A stretch of 64,000 bases of DNA from positions 76,737 to 140,736 of the forward strand of contig VTPC01006039.1 in assembly GCA_011009095.1 (NCBI GenBank), in the 5' to 3' direction. Positions 46,582 through 58,639 of this stretch are shown piece after piece. The notes below the pieces were generated by a model, which was given only the letters and a program-made list of their open reading frames with translations, had not been told where the DNA came from and did no database searches. The position numbers and the translations under genes were made by a program. This stretch comes from Ignelater luminosus (taxonomy: Eukaryota; Arthropoda; Insecta; Coleoptera; Elateridae). Every line of letters begins with the position of its first letter. Position 1 is the first letter of the stretch.

Positions 46582-49500
46582 AAAACGATCAAAAAGTTAG
46601 TGGAAAGATTTAAAGAAAACTAGCAGAACTACCTATCGAATATTTGGCAATCTCGTAATTAATCACCAGGCGAAAAATAATTTAAGAGAACTAGTTTCAA
46701 GAATTTGGGAAGATTCCATCAAGTGGATATGTAGATTGGTAAATTAATATTATTCTGTAACCCTTAATTTGGGAATAACAATTATTAAAAGGAGCAGATA
46801 CAGATTTCAACAATTTTTGTTTTTACGCAATCATGCTATTATCACCATCTAAACCCTAATCCATAATCGAGTAGTCGTTTTTCAACTTCTATGTCGACAT
46901 GTTTTTTTTACTTCACTTTGCTAATTAGACAATACTTTCGATGCCAAGACGTTCTTGCACAAGGCTAGCTTCGACAAATCAAATGCATTCCAATAATGAT
47001 CATAATCATCTTTGGGAATAATTTTCTCTGATTTTTCCCAATATAAAACCAAAGTATTACCTTCTAGAAACATATCAACTCCTTATAAAAGCATAGGCAC
47101 CAGCAAGATTTTTTGCACTTATATTTTGTAGTACTTGACAGAATCACAAATGCAAATGTACAGTTTTCTTTGCTTATATTTTCTCTTACATCAATATTGT
47201 CAGTTGAATGGCTTATTTCAAAAATGACTATTATTATTTAAATGACCAAGTTCCTGCTAAATTCATTAACAATTCCTGCCCAAACTTTGATAACCTTCTT
47301 CCAAGATAATCTAGAAAATGCAGTTTACAAAATAGCAGTGAAATGCTCAAATTCGGAAAATTTTTCACAAGGTGAGAAATTTGGCAATGAAAGCAAACTC
47401 TAATGCGATGGGACTTTACTTCTCATTTTTCTCCTTGATACAAAAACTCATTTACGTATTCACAAAAGAGAATTTCAAGTTTTGAGTAATCGAATTACCT
47501 GAATCTGATAGGATACCTCTTCAAATCTAAGATAGTAAGGACAAAACATGGCAAAAACTATCAATAACTGATTTTATATTTCAAACTCATTCTCTAAAAA
47601 AGTCAAAATAAAATTAAAACATTAGCGTCGACATTTCACCATATCCTACAACCGTGAAAGTCTAGCTTTCCAACCAAATACATTTTATTGTTCTACTTTC
47701 AAACTTCCACTCGTTTCTTTCAGTTTTCATTCCTTATTTGCGTTGGTTTCAAAAATTCTTTTCTTTTCCCAAGAACATTTCAGTCTATTTTTTGTTACAT
47801 GTGTTCAAGATAAGACCCAAAATCAGAAGATTCAGAAATACAAATATTTTTCTATGCACATCCTCATTTTTTGTTTCTCGACATTTAATTTGCCAGAGTC
47901 AACGCTTTGATTTGGATCTACGACTCCATGACGCAAATGTCAAAACAGAGTTCCACACAAAGATAAAACCAAAAGAGGTATCACATTAGAATTGCTGGTA
48001 ATTAACATTTATTTCTTCTGTCTGCCTTAGAATTCGAATTTCATAGAAAAATTCTATTCCTAATTCTTAATTTATACGTTCAATACTGGAAAGAAAACAA
48101 ACAAAAGCAAGTAAGAGTCAAGAAAATACTCGGACAAGTCTCAATTTAGGTTTTTCATAGAAATCTGGCAATCGCGCATTAATATAAGAAGCCAATGAGA
48201 GATTGATGGAATTTGCTTTGTTCCTCGTGATGAACCTACACAATCAAAGAAAGTCAAAATAAAATATTCTGAACATACAGGTATGTATCAACAAGAAAAA
48301 TCAATGCTTTGGAAGATGATATCAGTATATCAGTAATTATGACAAAAAGGATATTCATGCAAACATGAGTTGATTCTGAAGTTTTGATTCTTTAAATTAC
48401 AATTTCAAGAACTGCGCACCTTGAGAAAGAGGAACAGAAAAGATTATGACTCAATTACTGATACTATCGTTGTTCTGCTTTTGGTGTTCTTTCAGTTTGG
48501 TTTTTGGCTTGCCCTGAAAGCTAGTGCAAATCGTTCTTTGCATTTATCTGTGTAAAAACCTAGAAAATTGTTCTGAAGTCCATTTCTAAGACTGAATAAT
48601 TCAATATAAAATAAAGTGTACCATGGGTTCACTATGGCATTTAAAAAAAGTATGACCAATCTAAAATCAGAACTAGCATTTAGAAGAATGGATTTTCTGC
48701 TTATAAAACACCAGAACAATTTCCTTTTTCTTTTTAGAAAAAAACGAAAAGTAGACATGCCCAAGATGAATTACAGCCTTTCAGGCAAGTTTGACTTGTT
48801 TTGCTGAATAAAACCTAAGTAACAACAATCTGGACGTAATTCAAGTTTCCTGCTTCAATTTCTGATAAAACTGTCACTTGAGTATAGCAAGGTTAGGTGC
48901 TGGATCAAAAACCCTCAACAAATATCAATAGAACGGTCTGATGTAAAGTATCCTATCAAAATAACAATCAAGTTGTAAGCAATGTTCGTTGTTACTTTCT
49001 CATAGTTTTTGTGGATTTATCTTAAATAATTGTTTTGATGGAAAGATACCCCACTAAACGCTGGGTAAGTACGGAATGACAAAAAGTGTAGTCTAATTGG
49101 GTTATGACCTCTTTTAGTTAACGTTAAGCTCAAATCATGGAAATCCTAAAACTCTAGAAGTTAAATGGTTCCGACGCAGTTAGATTAAATAATATCTAAC
49201 CTTAACTCCTCGTTTGGAATTAAATGACAAAATTATAGGTCCAAAAACTTCTTTGTGAATTTGTTAGAAAATGCACTAAAACCCGAATTACAGAATTACA
49301 ATCACAACTCTTTAGTTGTTAAATCTTTGTAGGAATTCAAGTATATTTCACTTCAGTGACATTTCTCTGTGAAGAAAAGCAATTCCGATTTCAAGTAAAA
49401 CTTTCATATTAGTGGGGTACATAATCACCTAATGATGACACTATTTATGTCAGTTTACAAAAGCTTAATAAATAATAATAAACCGAAACAAAAACACACA

Positions 49501-50080
49501 TACCTACTATTTACTTCCAATTTGGAAAAAACCATAGCAAAATATGTTACAAACAAGTGACATCAAAATGCAGGTTTTATTGTCAACATCAAAGTTACCT
49601 CGTACATTATTTTTGTTCTTATTACAAATTCATTGTTTTGAACGAGTTATTTTTAGAATCGCCGCGCCGTAATAAAAAGGTTTCCATTTTTCAGAATTTT
49701 AATGAATAACAAGTAATACACCTAAGTAAATATATGCTACTTCAAGATGTTCTTTTGACTTTGACGTGAGGTTATTAATGTCTTTCATTTGTTCCAGTGG
49801 GCGGAAATAATAAAATTGGTCATTGTTCTCTTCATCAAATTACATAATAAAACTCAAAACCAAAACGCAAACAAATTACTAAAATTAGAGAAGCGCCGTT
49901 TAAATAATTCAAATAAGAAAAAAAAATTGGGTCTGCTTAATTTACTGCACCTGTAAAATTAATAGTCTCTTTTCACTGGAACATAATACCTATAATGGGT
50001 GGTTCTGAAATAATAAAAAAAGCTCAGGAAATGCCATAAAGCGTCACATTGAGCCAAGGGTATTTTTTTGTGCAGTCGAG
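46582..50080. other. AT-rich intronic stretch
   Basis: About 3.5 kb without recognisable gene, transposon end or array. The word texture is like other decayed repeats in the window. Confidence 0.45.
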
Positions 50081-50085
50081 GATGC

Positions 50086-50099
50086 GGTCAACCTTGACC
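50086..50099. promoter_or_regulatory. GGTCAACCTTGACC palindromic nuclear-receptor-like site
   Basis: Two GGTCA half-sites face each other with 4 bases between, and an AGGTCA half-site follows at about 50186. Such half-sites bind nuclear receptors. It lies about 315 bp into the intron from the 50415 donor. Function is inference. Confidence 0.25.
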
Positions 50100-50414
50100 A
50101 ATATTTTTATGCACCTTTTCTGAGAAGTGCAGGATGCAGGAAATTCCGTACGGTAAAAAAACATCATCATCCAGTCGGACTTTAAAGGTCAGACCCGTTA
50201 TTCCTCTTTTTTTCTTCTTGTGCATATATATATTCAAAATATCCCCCTTGTAAGCTATCACTTGTACGGCTACAATCCCCAAAAACCAACTTTAATCAGT
50301 CGCTTTCAGATAGTAATAGGCTGCCCGAAATTCACTGCAGACATTGATGAATTACCAGAAGTGAATTTCTAATTAATGAATTAATTAACTATGAAGGGGG
50401 TTTTGTTTACTTAC

Positions 50415-50563
50415 GGGTGCAGTGGTCGGTGTTTGCCCGGCGTCGTGCGGGTCGGCCGCCGTGCCCCCGCGGTAGTGGCTCAGCACGCACGTGACGAGTC
50501 CCAGCGCCACCGTCAGCACCACCGCAGACACCACTAGCACCAGGACGGCGGACTCGCTGCTCA
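50415..50563 (-). CDS. Internal exon encoding a transmembrane segment
   Basis: On the minus strand a T-rich tract ending CTTCTTATTAG (acceptor, AG at 50565-50564) opens a 149-bp GC-rich block that ends at a consensus donor GTAAGT (50414-50409). It begins with the last two bases of a codon (phase 1 acceptor) and ends on a codon boundary (phase 0 donor), encoding 49 full codons. Residues 5-27 (AVLVLVVSAVVLTVALGLVT...) are an uninterrupted hydrophobic membrane span. They are followed by CVLSHYRGG and a hydrophilic Pro/Thr/Asp stretch, TAADPHDAGQTPTTAP. This is the layout of a type I receptor or adhesion protein, with ectodomain exons further upstream (higher coordinates, probably outside the window). 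No family is recognised. Confidence 0.7.
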
Positions 50564-52177
50564 CTAATAAGAAGAAAAAATTCAATTAACTTCATGTTTC
50601 ATGTTTCCTATTAATATTTATTTTCATTTCAAATACTGATTCAAATAGAAATTAATTAATCAACAATCTGTTATTTATATAAATTCACAACACAATCTGT
50701 CATAGGTTGACAGTCTTGCTGCAAACAATAGAGTTATAAAGATGACGTTGAGAAATACCTCTCACAGTATGTAGAAAAGTTTCTTTCTTACTTAATAAAG
50801 TTACAATTAGCAAACACTATAATAAATGATAAAATGAGGTTTCTATAGGGCGGACCTAAACTAGAGGGCAACAGGGCGAAAGCCCATTTTAAAAATTCTT
50901 TGTTTTATCTGACTACGTTGGCCCTTAATATGTTTAAAGAATTTCCTAATGTTTCTAATAATTCGCTGAACATTATCAACAAGTCAACCAATCATTACCC
51001 ATTGGATTAGAAGGAAATATAATTACTAAGAAAGGCAGAAACAATCTAAACAAATAAGAATATTCAAAACCTCATGTTTTTAAATATTTTTCAAGAACGC
51101 CTTTGATCAGTATCTCAGGGAAATTATCTTTTCATCAACAATTGCTTTTATACTATCAAATATAATTGTGTCTGAAAGTAAACAAAGCTTGACTTTAGTT
51201 GTAACAGCCAAAATCATTCATTTTACATGCATGTAACGGAAAAGCAGCAGCAAAGTTCAGTCTTCAATATCCTCCTGCTGGCGCACGTTCTACTTGTTCA
51301 GCACCATGATTACAGCATTTCTTTCTAGTGTTGATCTTGTAGTCCTAATGCAATTTCATATTTACGCTATTTTATGTTTAAACGTTGTAAACAAAACTTA
51401 CTCAAATGGTAGAAAGGAAGCTTCCACCAAAAGTTTTTGGCTTAAAAAGTCGTATTTTCACAAAAAAGCGTTTTCAATTTATTTTGACCACACCAACACG
51501 TCTTCCATTTAATATCTTGCTTTGTATATAGTTACATAAAAAAGTTTTAAAAATATCTATCCGATATTCCAAATAAACAGAACTTGAATAACTTCTAGTA
51601 ATCCAACTGTTGGTATGAATGAGTTGTGTAGTATCGCACAACGAAAAATTAAGTCTGTACATCAAAATTCTTTCCTTCGACCAAAATCAATAACATGATC
51701 AATATCAAGGAGGTGGAAATTTTTCTGCGTATCAAACTTCAGTTCTAATGCAATGGCAAATATAAATTTTGTTTTAAAACCTTACTCCAACCAGTTCAAA
51801 ATGTTTCTCAATAGACCTTGAAAATGGTCAACCTTTTAAGCATCCACTTTGAAGATCTGATACGAAATTGATTGGATTTTATTTCAAATTTCTCAGACTT
51901 CAGGTAATTAGGCTGCTTTTTGTCTGTTATGGTTTTATCTTCTTTGGGCAACTTGTAGGTGCACGTCTCAGGGTTTTACTTTTTCTTGCAGTGGAGCTAC
52001 TAGAACAAAAATCTTCCCCGTAATAATTGCTAAAAGATTCTGAAGGATTGGCTACTCAAAAGCCTCTTGTTGTAAAAATAATTCGTTTCTATCGGTAGTT
52101 TTCTTCAAAAACAGTGTCCAACAATCGAAAAAATCTAAAAATTCTGGGAAAAGTCAAGGAATATCTACAGAATAAAA
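50564..52177. other. AT-rich upstream intron, nothing recognised
   Basis: In gene orientation this is the intron before the membrane-span exon. I see no exon, array or transposon end here. Confidence 0.5.
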
Positions 52178-52377
52178 CATCTGGGAATGCAAAGCATAAC
52201 CGCAACGAACTCCGTTTTGTTATTTTTTTCAGACTTCGGCAGCCATTTCGACCATGTTCCCGAGATGTAGAATCTAAATCTGAAGTCAAAATTCCAGAAT
52301 TTGACAAAAAATGCAGACATACAGACATACAGACAGACTTCGCAAATTCAGTAACGACTCCTTCGGAGTTCGTTGAA
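52178..52377. repeat. Dispersed repeat, copy 2
   Basis: Colinear with 9773-10122. CAACGAACTCCG at 52203-52214 and CGGAGTTCGTTG at 52364-52375 are a perfect 12-bp inverted pair around a 149-bp interior. The interior carries GCAGCCATTTCGACCATGTT, GAAGTCAAAATTCCAGAATT and a CAGACATACAGACATACAGA tract. Sequence shared with copy 1 extends about 25 bp left of the first inverted word. Confidence 0.7.
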
Positions 52378-52524
52378 AAGTTAGGACAAAATTAGAAAAC
52401 CTGTCTAAATCTAGAAAGTCAAGAAATATCTCAATGAAGAGAAAAAGGGCCAAAAACTGCTAACTGTATTTAAAATTGTCGTTGATGATTTTTGGGATTA
52501 AGCTCTGGTATTTTATCTGGACTG

Positions 52525-52680
52525 ATTTCTTCTTATTTTCTGTTCCCTCGTTCTCGCTTTCTATCCTATTTTCTAGTTAATTTTCCTTCTTCTTCTCAAC
52601 ATTCATAAGATCATCTCATCATCCTAATATCCTTCTTCTTTTTCCCTTTTCTCTTTGTTTCTTTCCTTTCCCCTGTTATA
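52525..52680 (-). repeat. Pyrimidine-rich (C/T) tract
   Basis: The plus strand is nearly all C/T in runs such as CTTCTTCTTTTTCCCTTTTC and CCCTCGTTCTCGCTTTCTAT. It is the mirror composition of the purine tract at 42330-42712, but I could not align the two in detail. Confidence 0.5.
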
Positions 52681-53049
52681 TCAGTATCAACAAGACCTTC
52701 AGATTTCTGAAGAAAAGGCGCTATGTATGCTGCTAACAGCGGTCAAATTTTCTGAAAAATTTATTTAATGGCAGAAGAGGAATGGTATGGTATCAAAGTT
52801 AGTATGTTTCTTGCAAAAACGTGGATATTAAGAAATCTGGTGAAACACAGTTGAAGGATTTTATGGGACAATATTCATGTTTGGTCATGGTATTCCATAG
52901 ATGTTACGCTAAACTAGCCCTGATATTGCCTAAGGTTGCAGACAGCGGCTTTTCTAATTTAAAAATGCATTACAATACAATACTACTCAAGCAGATACAG
53001 TTCTCTTATTAGATGGGATTTAATCAGTTTAAATAAAATAAAACCGTAA

Positions 53050-54400
53050 GAATCAGTCTAGCCAAAAACTAGTTTGTCTCTATGTTGTCATGATCTCAAA
53101 CTTTGGACCATGGTTGTGATTGTCGATGAATCTCAAGCAGAGAGGGTCATCCTAAAGGGATGCGTGCTCGGAGAGAAGATCAGTCTTTACTGGCTTCAAT
53201 TTTCGTTAACACCTCTACAGAGGTCACCACAAGTAAAGATCATTCCATTCTCCAGATTCGTGGAATCAAGATGAGTAGTCCGCAAAAAACTCACCAAGAG
53301 AAGGAATGCAAAGTGAGCGACTTTTCTGATTTTACAGAACAGGCTGAGTAATTAACGCATCGTGACAACACTCAATCTACGACGGCAACTGCAAAGTCGA
53401 CCTTCAAAGAAGTAGCCAGGTAGGTCGAAAAAGTAGCTGATGGCTTCAACAGAGAAAAATCCCAATTCCAAAGACCAGGTTGTTAGCAATAAGCCAAAAG
53501 TGGGAAAGAAGAGATTGAAGCAGAAAACAGAAGGTAAAAAGAAACCTCGTCCTAATTCAAAGACTCCACCACAAGTGCCCACGAGCACTGAAGCACAGAA
53601 TTTCTGACAATAAGTCATACACAAGGTGTACGGATTGCAGTGTAGATCGTCGCAACCCCAAGGTGATCCTGCGATAGAGGTAAGCGTGTCTGATCCAGGA
53701 GAAACTCGGGAACTTAATGGGAAAAGCATAATCTGGAAGCAATAACTTGCTGCAGTTCCTAACGGTGATCTGCGCAGATCCACATTAGGTAGCCTAGATC
53801 CCGAGTGCTGGTACGAATCTCAAGAGCTGAAATTGATTCTGGAAAAGTCAAAATCAGTGTAGGGCGATAAAATCCGAAATTCACAAACAGATTTTGGCCT
53901 ATTCCATTAACTACGCATCGGTCAAGACTTTGGAAGGCACCCATTTTAAAGCTTACTGCAAGTTGGGTAAGGTAACCTTCAAGACCATTAAGAGCGGTGA
54001 TAGAAGAATACTCCAAGTACCTCCAGTACAGCTGCTCTTGGTGCTGTTTTGAAATAGGCCTCATACAAGAACTCTGGATCAGTAATGGACGCTTCAAAGT
54101 CTAGAGGGGATATGAGGAGAAATAGTTTATGAAAGATCTTTCCAAGAACCCAGGGCTGTAATATAATTAGAAATAACTCAACATAATGCCGCTAAATAAA
54201 TTCTGTTCCAGAGCACAGAAATTGAATAAGTCAACAAACTTATTGGAACTTTTGTTAATCGAACTGGGATAGCTATCGAGCAAACCTAGCCTACAAACAA
54301 AATGCGTGCTCACATTGAGCAGGAAATAGCTAGGAATAATAATAGTAGGTTACCTTACAGGGCACGCACTTGCAAAAGAGTAAAGTAAATTCAATGGGGG
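53050..54400 (+). pseudogene. Decayed coding-like block, possibly a retroelement ORF
   Basis: About 1.3 kb of GC-balanced sequence. Plus-strand pieces look protein-like but are broken by stops and frame changes: KPKVGKKRLKQKTEGKKK near 53500, LGSLDPECWYESQELKLILE near 53790, AYCKLGKVTFKTIKSGD near 53953, then VPPVQLLLVLF. Lysine-rich then mixed composition would fit a gag/ORF1-type protein of a retroelement. I cannot name a family. A 143-codon minus-strand frame (53352-53783) and a 112-codon one (53759-54097) overlap it and are probably shadows. Confidence 0.3.
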
Positions 54401-57400
54401 TAGCACAATATAAGGCAGCACAATCCAGAAAAGGCATTCAATAGGATTTTTCCAGTGGTTACAGATAGCAGGTCATCATTGTAAATCAATAAAAATCCAT
54501 TAAAAATGAAGTAAAAAGTTATATTTGATTAGTCATTTGAAGACTAGAATTTGAGAATTTATCATATGGAGGAAAAGACTACAAAACAGAAAAAGAGGTA
54601 TTTATTCTTTTTCCAAATTCAAGCTCATTTTTTGAATTTATCCAGTTTTTGGCGGTGAAGATGAGCACTCGTTAAGCTATTTTAATAAATAATCACTTAA
54701 AGTATGTTCCAAAACACTTCGAATCTGTATATTGGCATGATATTCGAACATCATTCTGCAAACGGAACTTCGATATCTCAGAAAACTTTGAAGAGCCTTA
54801 ATGGGATAAAATAATATAAAACCTCTTTTACTATAGTATTTAAGATCCGCTACCTCAGTCATCGATCTACGCTACAATAACTTTTTTTATCAACTGTATT
54901 ACAATGGTTACTCACCAACTCCACTCTTTAACTATTTCATATCTTGGCTTTCAATATAATCATTCATGAAAAGGACTATTGAAATAAACAAATGATCTTT
55001 TTGTATTTTATAATAAAAAATACATAAAACATCAATTTAATGTGTACCATTCCTAAAATGTTTTATAAAAAGAAACCTTGCAAGTTAAATTTGTTGGCGC
55101 CATTACATTTATACAAAAAATTTCAATATAATTAGAATGACTTGAATGAGCATTTTGGTTTACAAAAACAGCTCGGGTTGCAAGTCACGATAGAGTATTC
55201 TATTTTTGGAATAATTTCCGAACTATTTTTATAATATCTAAAATTGCCGAGGTCACACAGAAATTATTTTTCTTAATTGAAAACTAAATATTCGAATTTT
55301 TTTGGTTAAACGAATTGTTTATTTCTCCATGCAGCCCAATAAATAAAAATAGCATTCTGTCTTCAAGATGTCATTTGATTTGCGTATTTCCGTCCATAAT
55401 GTTTTTAAAAACATCTAATTTGCATTCAAATTTATTCCTGGATTCTTGCACATTGACTGAAGCAAAGAAAAAGGAAAAAATAAAAAGACAGAAAAATATA
55501 AAGTAAACAATGCTGGTTGTTGTGATTGTGGTGTCATCGCTGCGATTTCGAATGCAATACCGTAAACGCATTCTCATGTTGCACGGCTTCTTGGGTTGTA
55601 TTTTTTTTTTTTTGTTACTTTTACCTTAAAATTTTTTATGTTTATTTACACAAAAGAACACCCAGATATTTGCATATAACAGCAACTTGCCCGGGCCCAG
55701 ACAAAATAAGATTTTCGTGTTTTTTTCTGATTCTTTTTTCCTTTTCTCCTCACTGACCGCACGAACGCTCAATGTCAGACATGCAAAAGTTGCAAGTAAT
55801 GAGAATAAGTTGCATAAACAAACCTTTCGTTATTTTTTTCGAGGAACCATCTGAATTTATTAAACACACCTTTTATTCACTTGGACTCACTTTTGTAAAT
55901 TGTTTCGAAGTAAACATAAATCTAAAAAAGATTTTGTTATCAAACGAGGTGTGAATGGGATTTTGTAATTATTTCCTGTTTTAACTTTAAATAGAAATAC
56001 AAATTAAGTCAGGTTTAATTCAATTATAATGCTTATGCAATTTTTCATTAAAAAACCTCACGGTATAAAATCTAATGGATTTCAACATGCGATAATGACA
56101 ATTATGGTAGTTACAACAGAAAATGTCAAATTAAAAGAACAAAACAAAGTTGGAGAGTGGAGGGAAGTTTGTTTCTTATCAAAAAATAACACATTACGAA
56201 TGCTAATTAAAAATAATGAAATGCAAATCAATTATAACTGCATGCAGTTATGACTACTAACATCAGAAACAATTGATAAACCCATAAACAAGAAATATTG
56301 CACTAATAAAACCACAATGCTTCACTACTCCTACGACTTGTATCGAAAACCTCACCTGGGCAAAAGCAATAATTTTATTATTTGTTGCAATATCATATTG
56401 CAATTTTATATCTAGATTAAAATTTATGGCAGGTTTTCGTTACGGTTCTGATAAAAAACTGTAAGGCGGAAGGATTGGTACATTCCAAACATGTAATCGT
56501 ATGTGACGAATTTATCTCGCAAACATTTCATAATTAAAATTGCTCGATATTGCACTAGCCGCAGCAATAACGTTCAGAACATTATTGCAAAATTCGCAAA
56601 TTATATCTACAATAATTTTTATTTGTTTTGTCTACTTTAATATTGAATGCTTAATTTATAGCATATTGGCATTGATGATGAAACTTTTTTCGCTAATTCA
56701 ACATCCCACAATATGTACGGTGTGTTCATTAATGACTGAACGTGCCGCGTCTCAAAAGATTTTTTACTGACAACTTTATGTATTATTGTCATAACAACTA
56801 ATGGTTGTGAACTAGAAGAACGTTACTTATATAACCCGATATGCACAAAATTAATTATCTCAGAGATTAGTTTTTGCATAAATATTTATGTCATTCAGTC
56901 ATATTTGAACACCCTGTAACTGCTTTCAATTAACTGCGCAATAAAAACCTGTTGTGATAATCATAGGAAACATAGATAATTAAAAAGTTACAAACAAAAA
57001 TGACTTGTCTCAATACCTAGTAAACGGATTCTAAAAAATTATCAAATAGTTTTGGCAAAATGACAAAATTTTTGGTAAGTAAATTCACAGTGTTAACATT
57101 CACTGTTACAAAAATATTCCTAAGGATTGATTACATTCGTTTAGACAACTTCAAGATATCAAAAACTACAAAATTTGTCGCTTGTACCGCCAAAATCTGA
57201 GTATCTGTTTCTCCTTTTCTTCTTGTTTCATAGTAATGGGATATTTAGCATAGATTCTGTTCGATTCAAAAGCATGGAGAAAATCAGCACTGTCCTATCT
57301 ATCATGTGTGTAGTGTCTCAGGTCAACCGTCCAAAGAGAAACTTGTTTTTTTGGGCTTATCGGAGTCTCTTTTCTTTTTCATGAAAAAGCAAAGGTATCC

Positions 57401-58090
57401 TAAAACTCATTGCCCAAACAACCCTTCCCCACATCAGTTCACAAAATTTCCGTAGGATATTCAACATATCTATCTGCCTCCATATCAAAAGAAAGAGAAA
57501 ACAATGTACAATATCCCACAGAAACCTTTCTAATCAATAACTTTGGAAGTCTATTTGATATGTTTCAGCTTATCGACAACCACATCAACTGACAGCTTTC
57601 TGAAGATGGCTTGTGTTATCATTATTATTTTAACATTAGACAATCAGGTTCCGTTTTTATCTATGTGAAAATTTAAACAGTCCAATTTATCAAGTTTTGA
57701 CTTTTTGTTCTAGTCAATGCGATAAGACTATAAAATCTCTTTCGGTAAAGAAATCTTTGTAAAAACCCCGCCGATTCAAAAGGAGACAAGGCTAAAAGTC
57801 GCTAAAGTAGTACCCTCAACTACTAAACTGAATTTCCACATCAATACTCATTAATTATGAGGCATGCGGTTTCCTAAAAACATCGTTCTGAAAGATTTGG
57901 TTTGGTTTCTATCGTCGTGCACGAATATTTCGCATAAATTTTTGTTTCGATATTACTTAAGAATTCAAGACCTCAGAATAGTACGTTGTTTGGGCGCCAA
58001 ATATTGTAAAAACCAAACATCAAAATAAGAAAGTTTGTCGAAAACACTCCCCTGGTCTAATAGTTGGATAGTTAGTTTTAATTCGATGTT
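54401..58090. other. AT-rich stretch, nothing recognised
   Basis: No gene or array. TTTGAACACCCTGTAACTG at about 56903 resembles the ACACCCTGTA end of arthropod repeats, but only a fragment is present. Confidence 0.45.
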
Positions 58091-58639
58091 TGATTGTAAT
58101 CATTCTTCAAAGCAGTATCTAGAGTACTATAGCTAGATGCTGAAAATAAAATCTAGTTTTGTCGAAATTTATGGCTACTAATGCTGAAATGGAATTCGAG
58201 CAAGAAAAGAATTTTCTCGTAGAGCAAGAATTCAAAATCTACGAGCAAGACAAACTCAATCGTTCAAGGTTTAATTTGGAGAGAGCTACTAACTAAAATC
58301 GGTATCAAAATGTAAAACCTAAATTTTGATCGATAAATTCTCAACAATCAAAACCGTTTCGTAATTCATGTTTTGGTCAAATCAACTGTGTGCTTAATTC
58401 TACTACTGTCTTCTTTTCTTCTGTACACCTGCCAATCGCACGCTTTGGCACCATCAGAGCGAAACTATACTGGACAGAAGGTATGAGTTCCAATCTGGAA
58501 TTGAAAAGAAATTCTTCGGTCTCTCGGGAAGTTTCAAAATTTGTAGAATGACAGTAAGCAAATACAACAGACTGTTTTTCGGCCGACCAGTACGCTGAAG
58601 GGATCTAGTGAACCATAAGAAATATGGAATCGATTAAAT

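Larger units (their letters stand above)
1244..50414 (-). other. Inferred ~49-kb phase-0 intron
   Basis: On the minus strand it starts with GTAAGT at 50414-50409 and ends with TTGCAG at 1249-1244. Both junctions leave complete codons (phase 0). Everything listed between is inferred to be intronic. This depends on the two exons belonging to one transcript. Unseen small exons, or an alternative promoter at one of the CpG-rich islands, could subdivide it. Confidence 0.5.

Noticed and set aside
53352..54097. 143- and 112-codon minus-strand frames
   Set aside because: The protein-like vocabulary is on the plus strand of the same block; these look like shadows, with cysteine- and phenylalanine-rich stretches and no domain.
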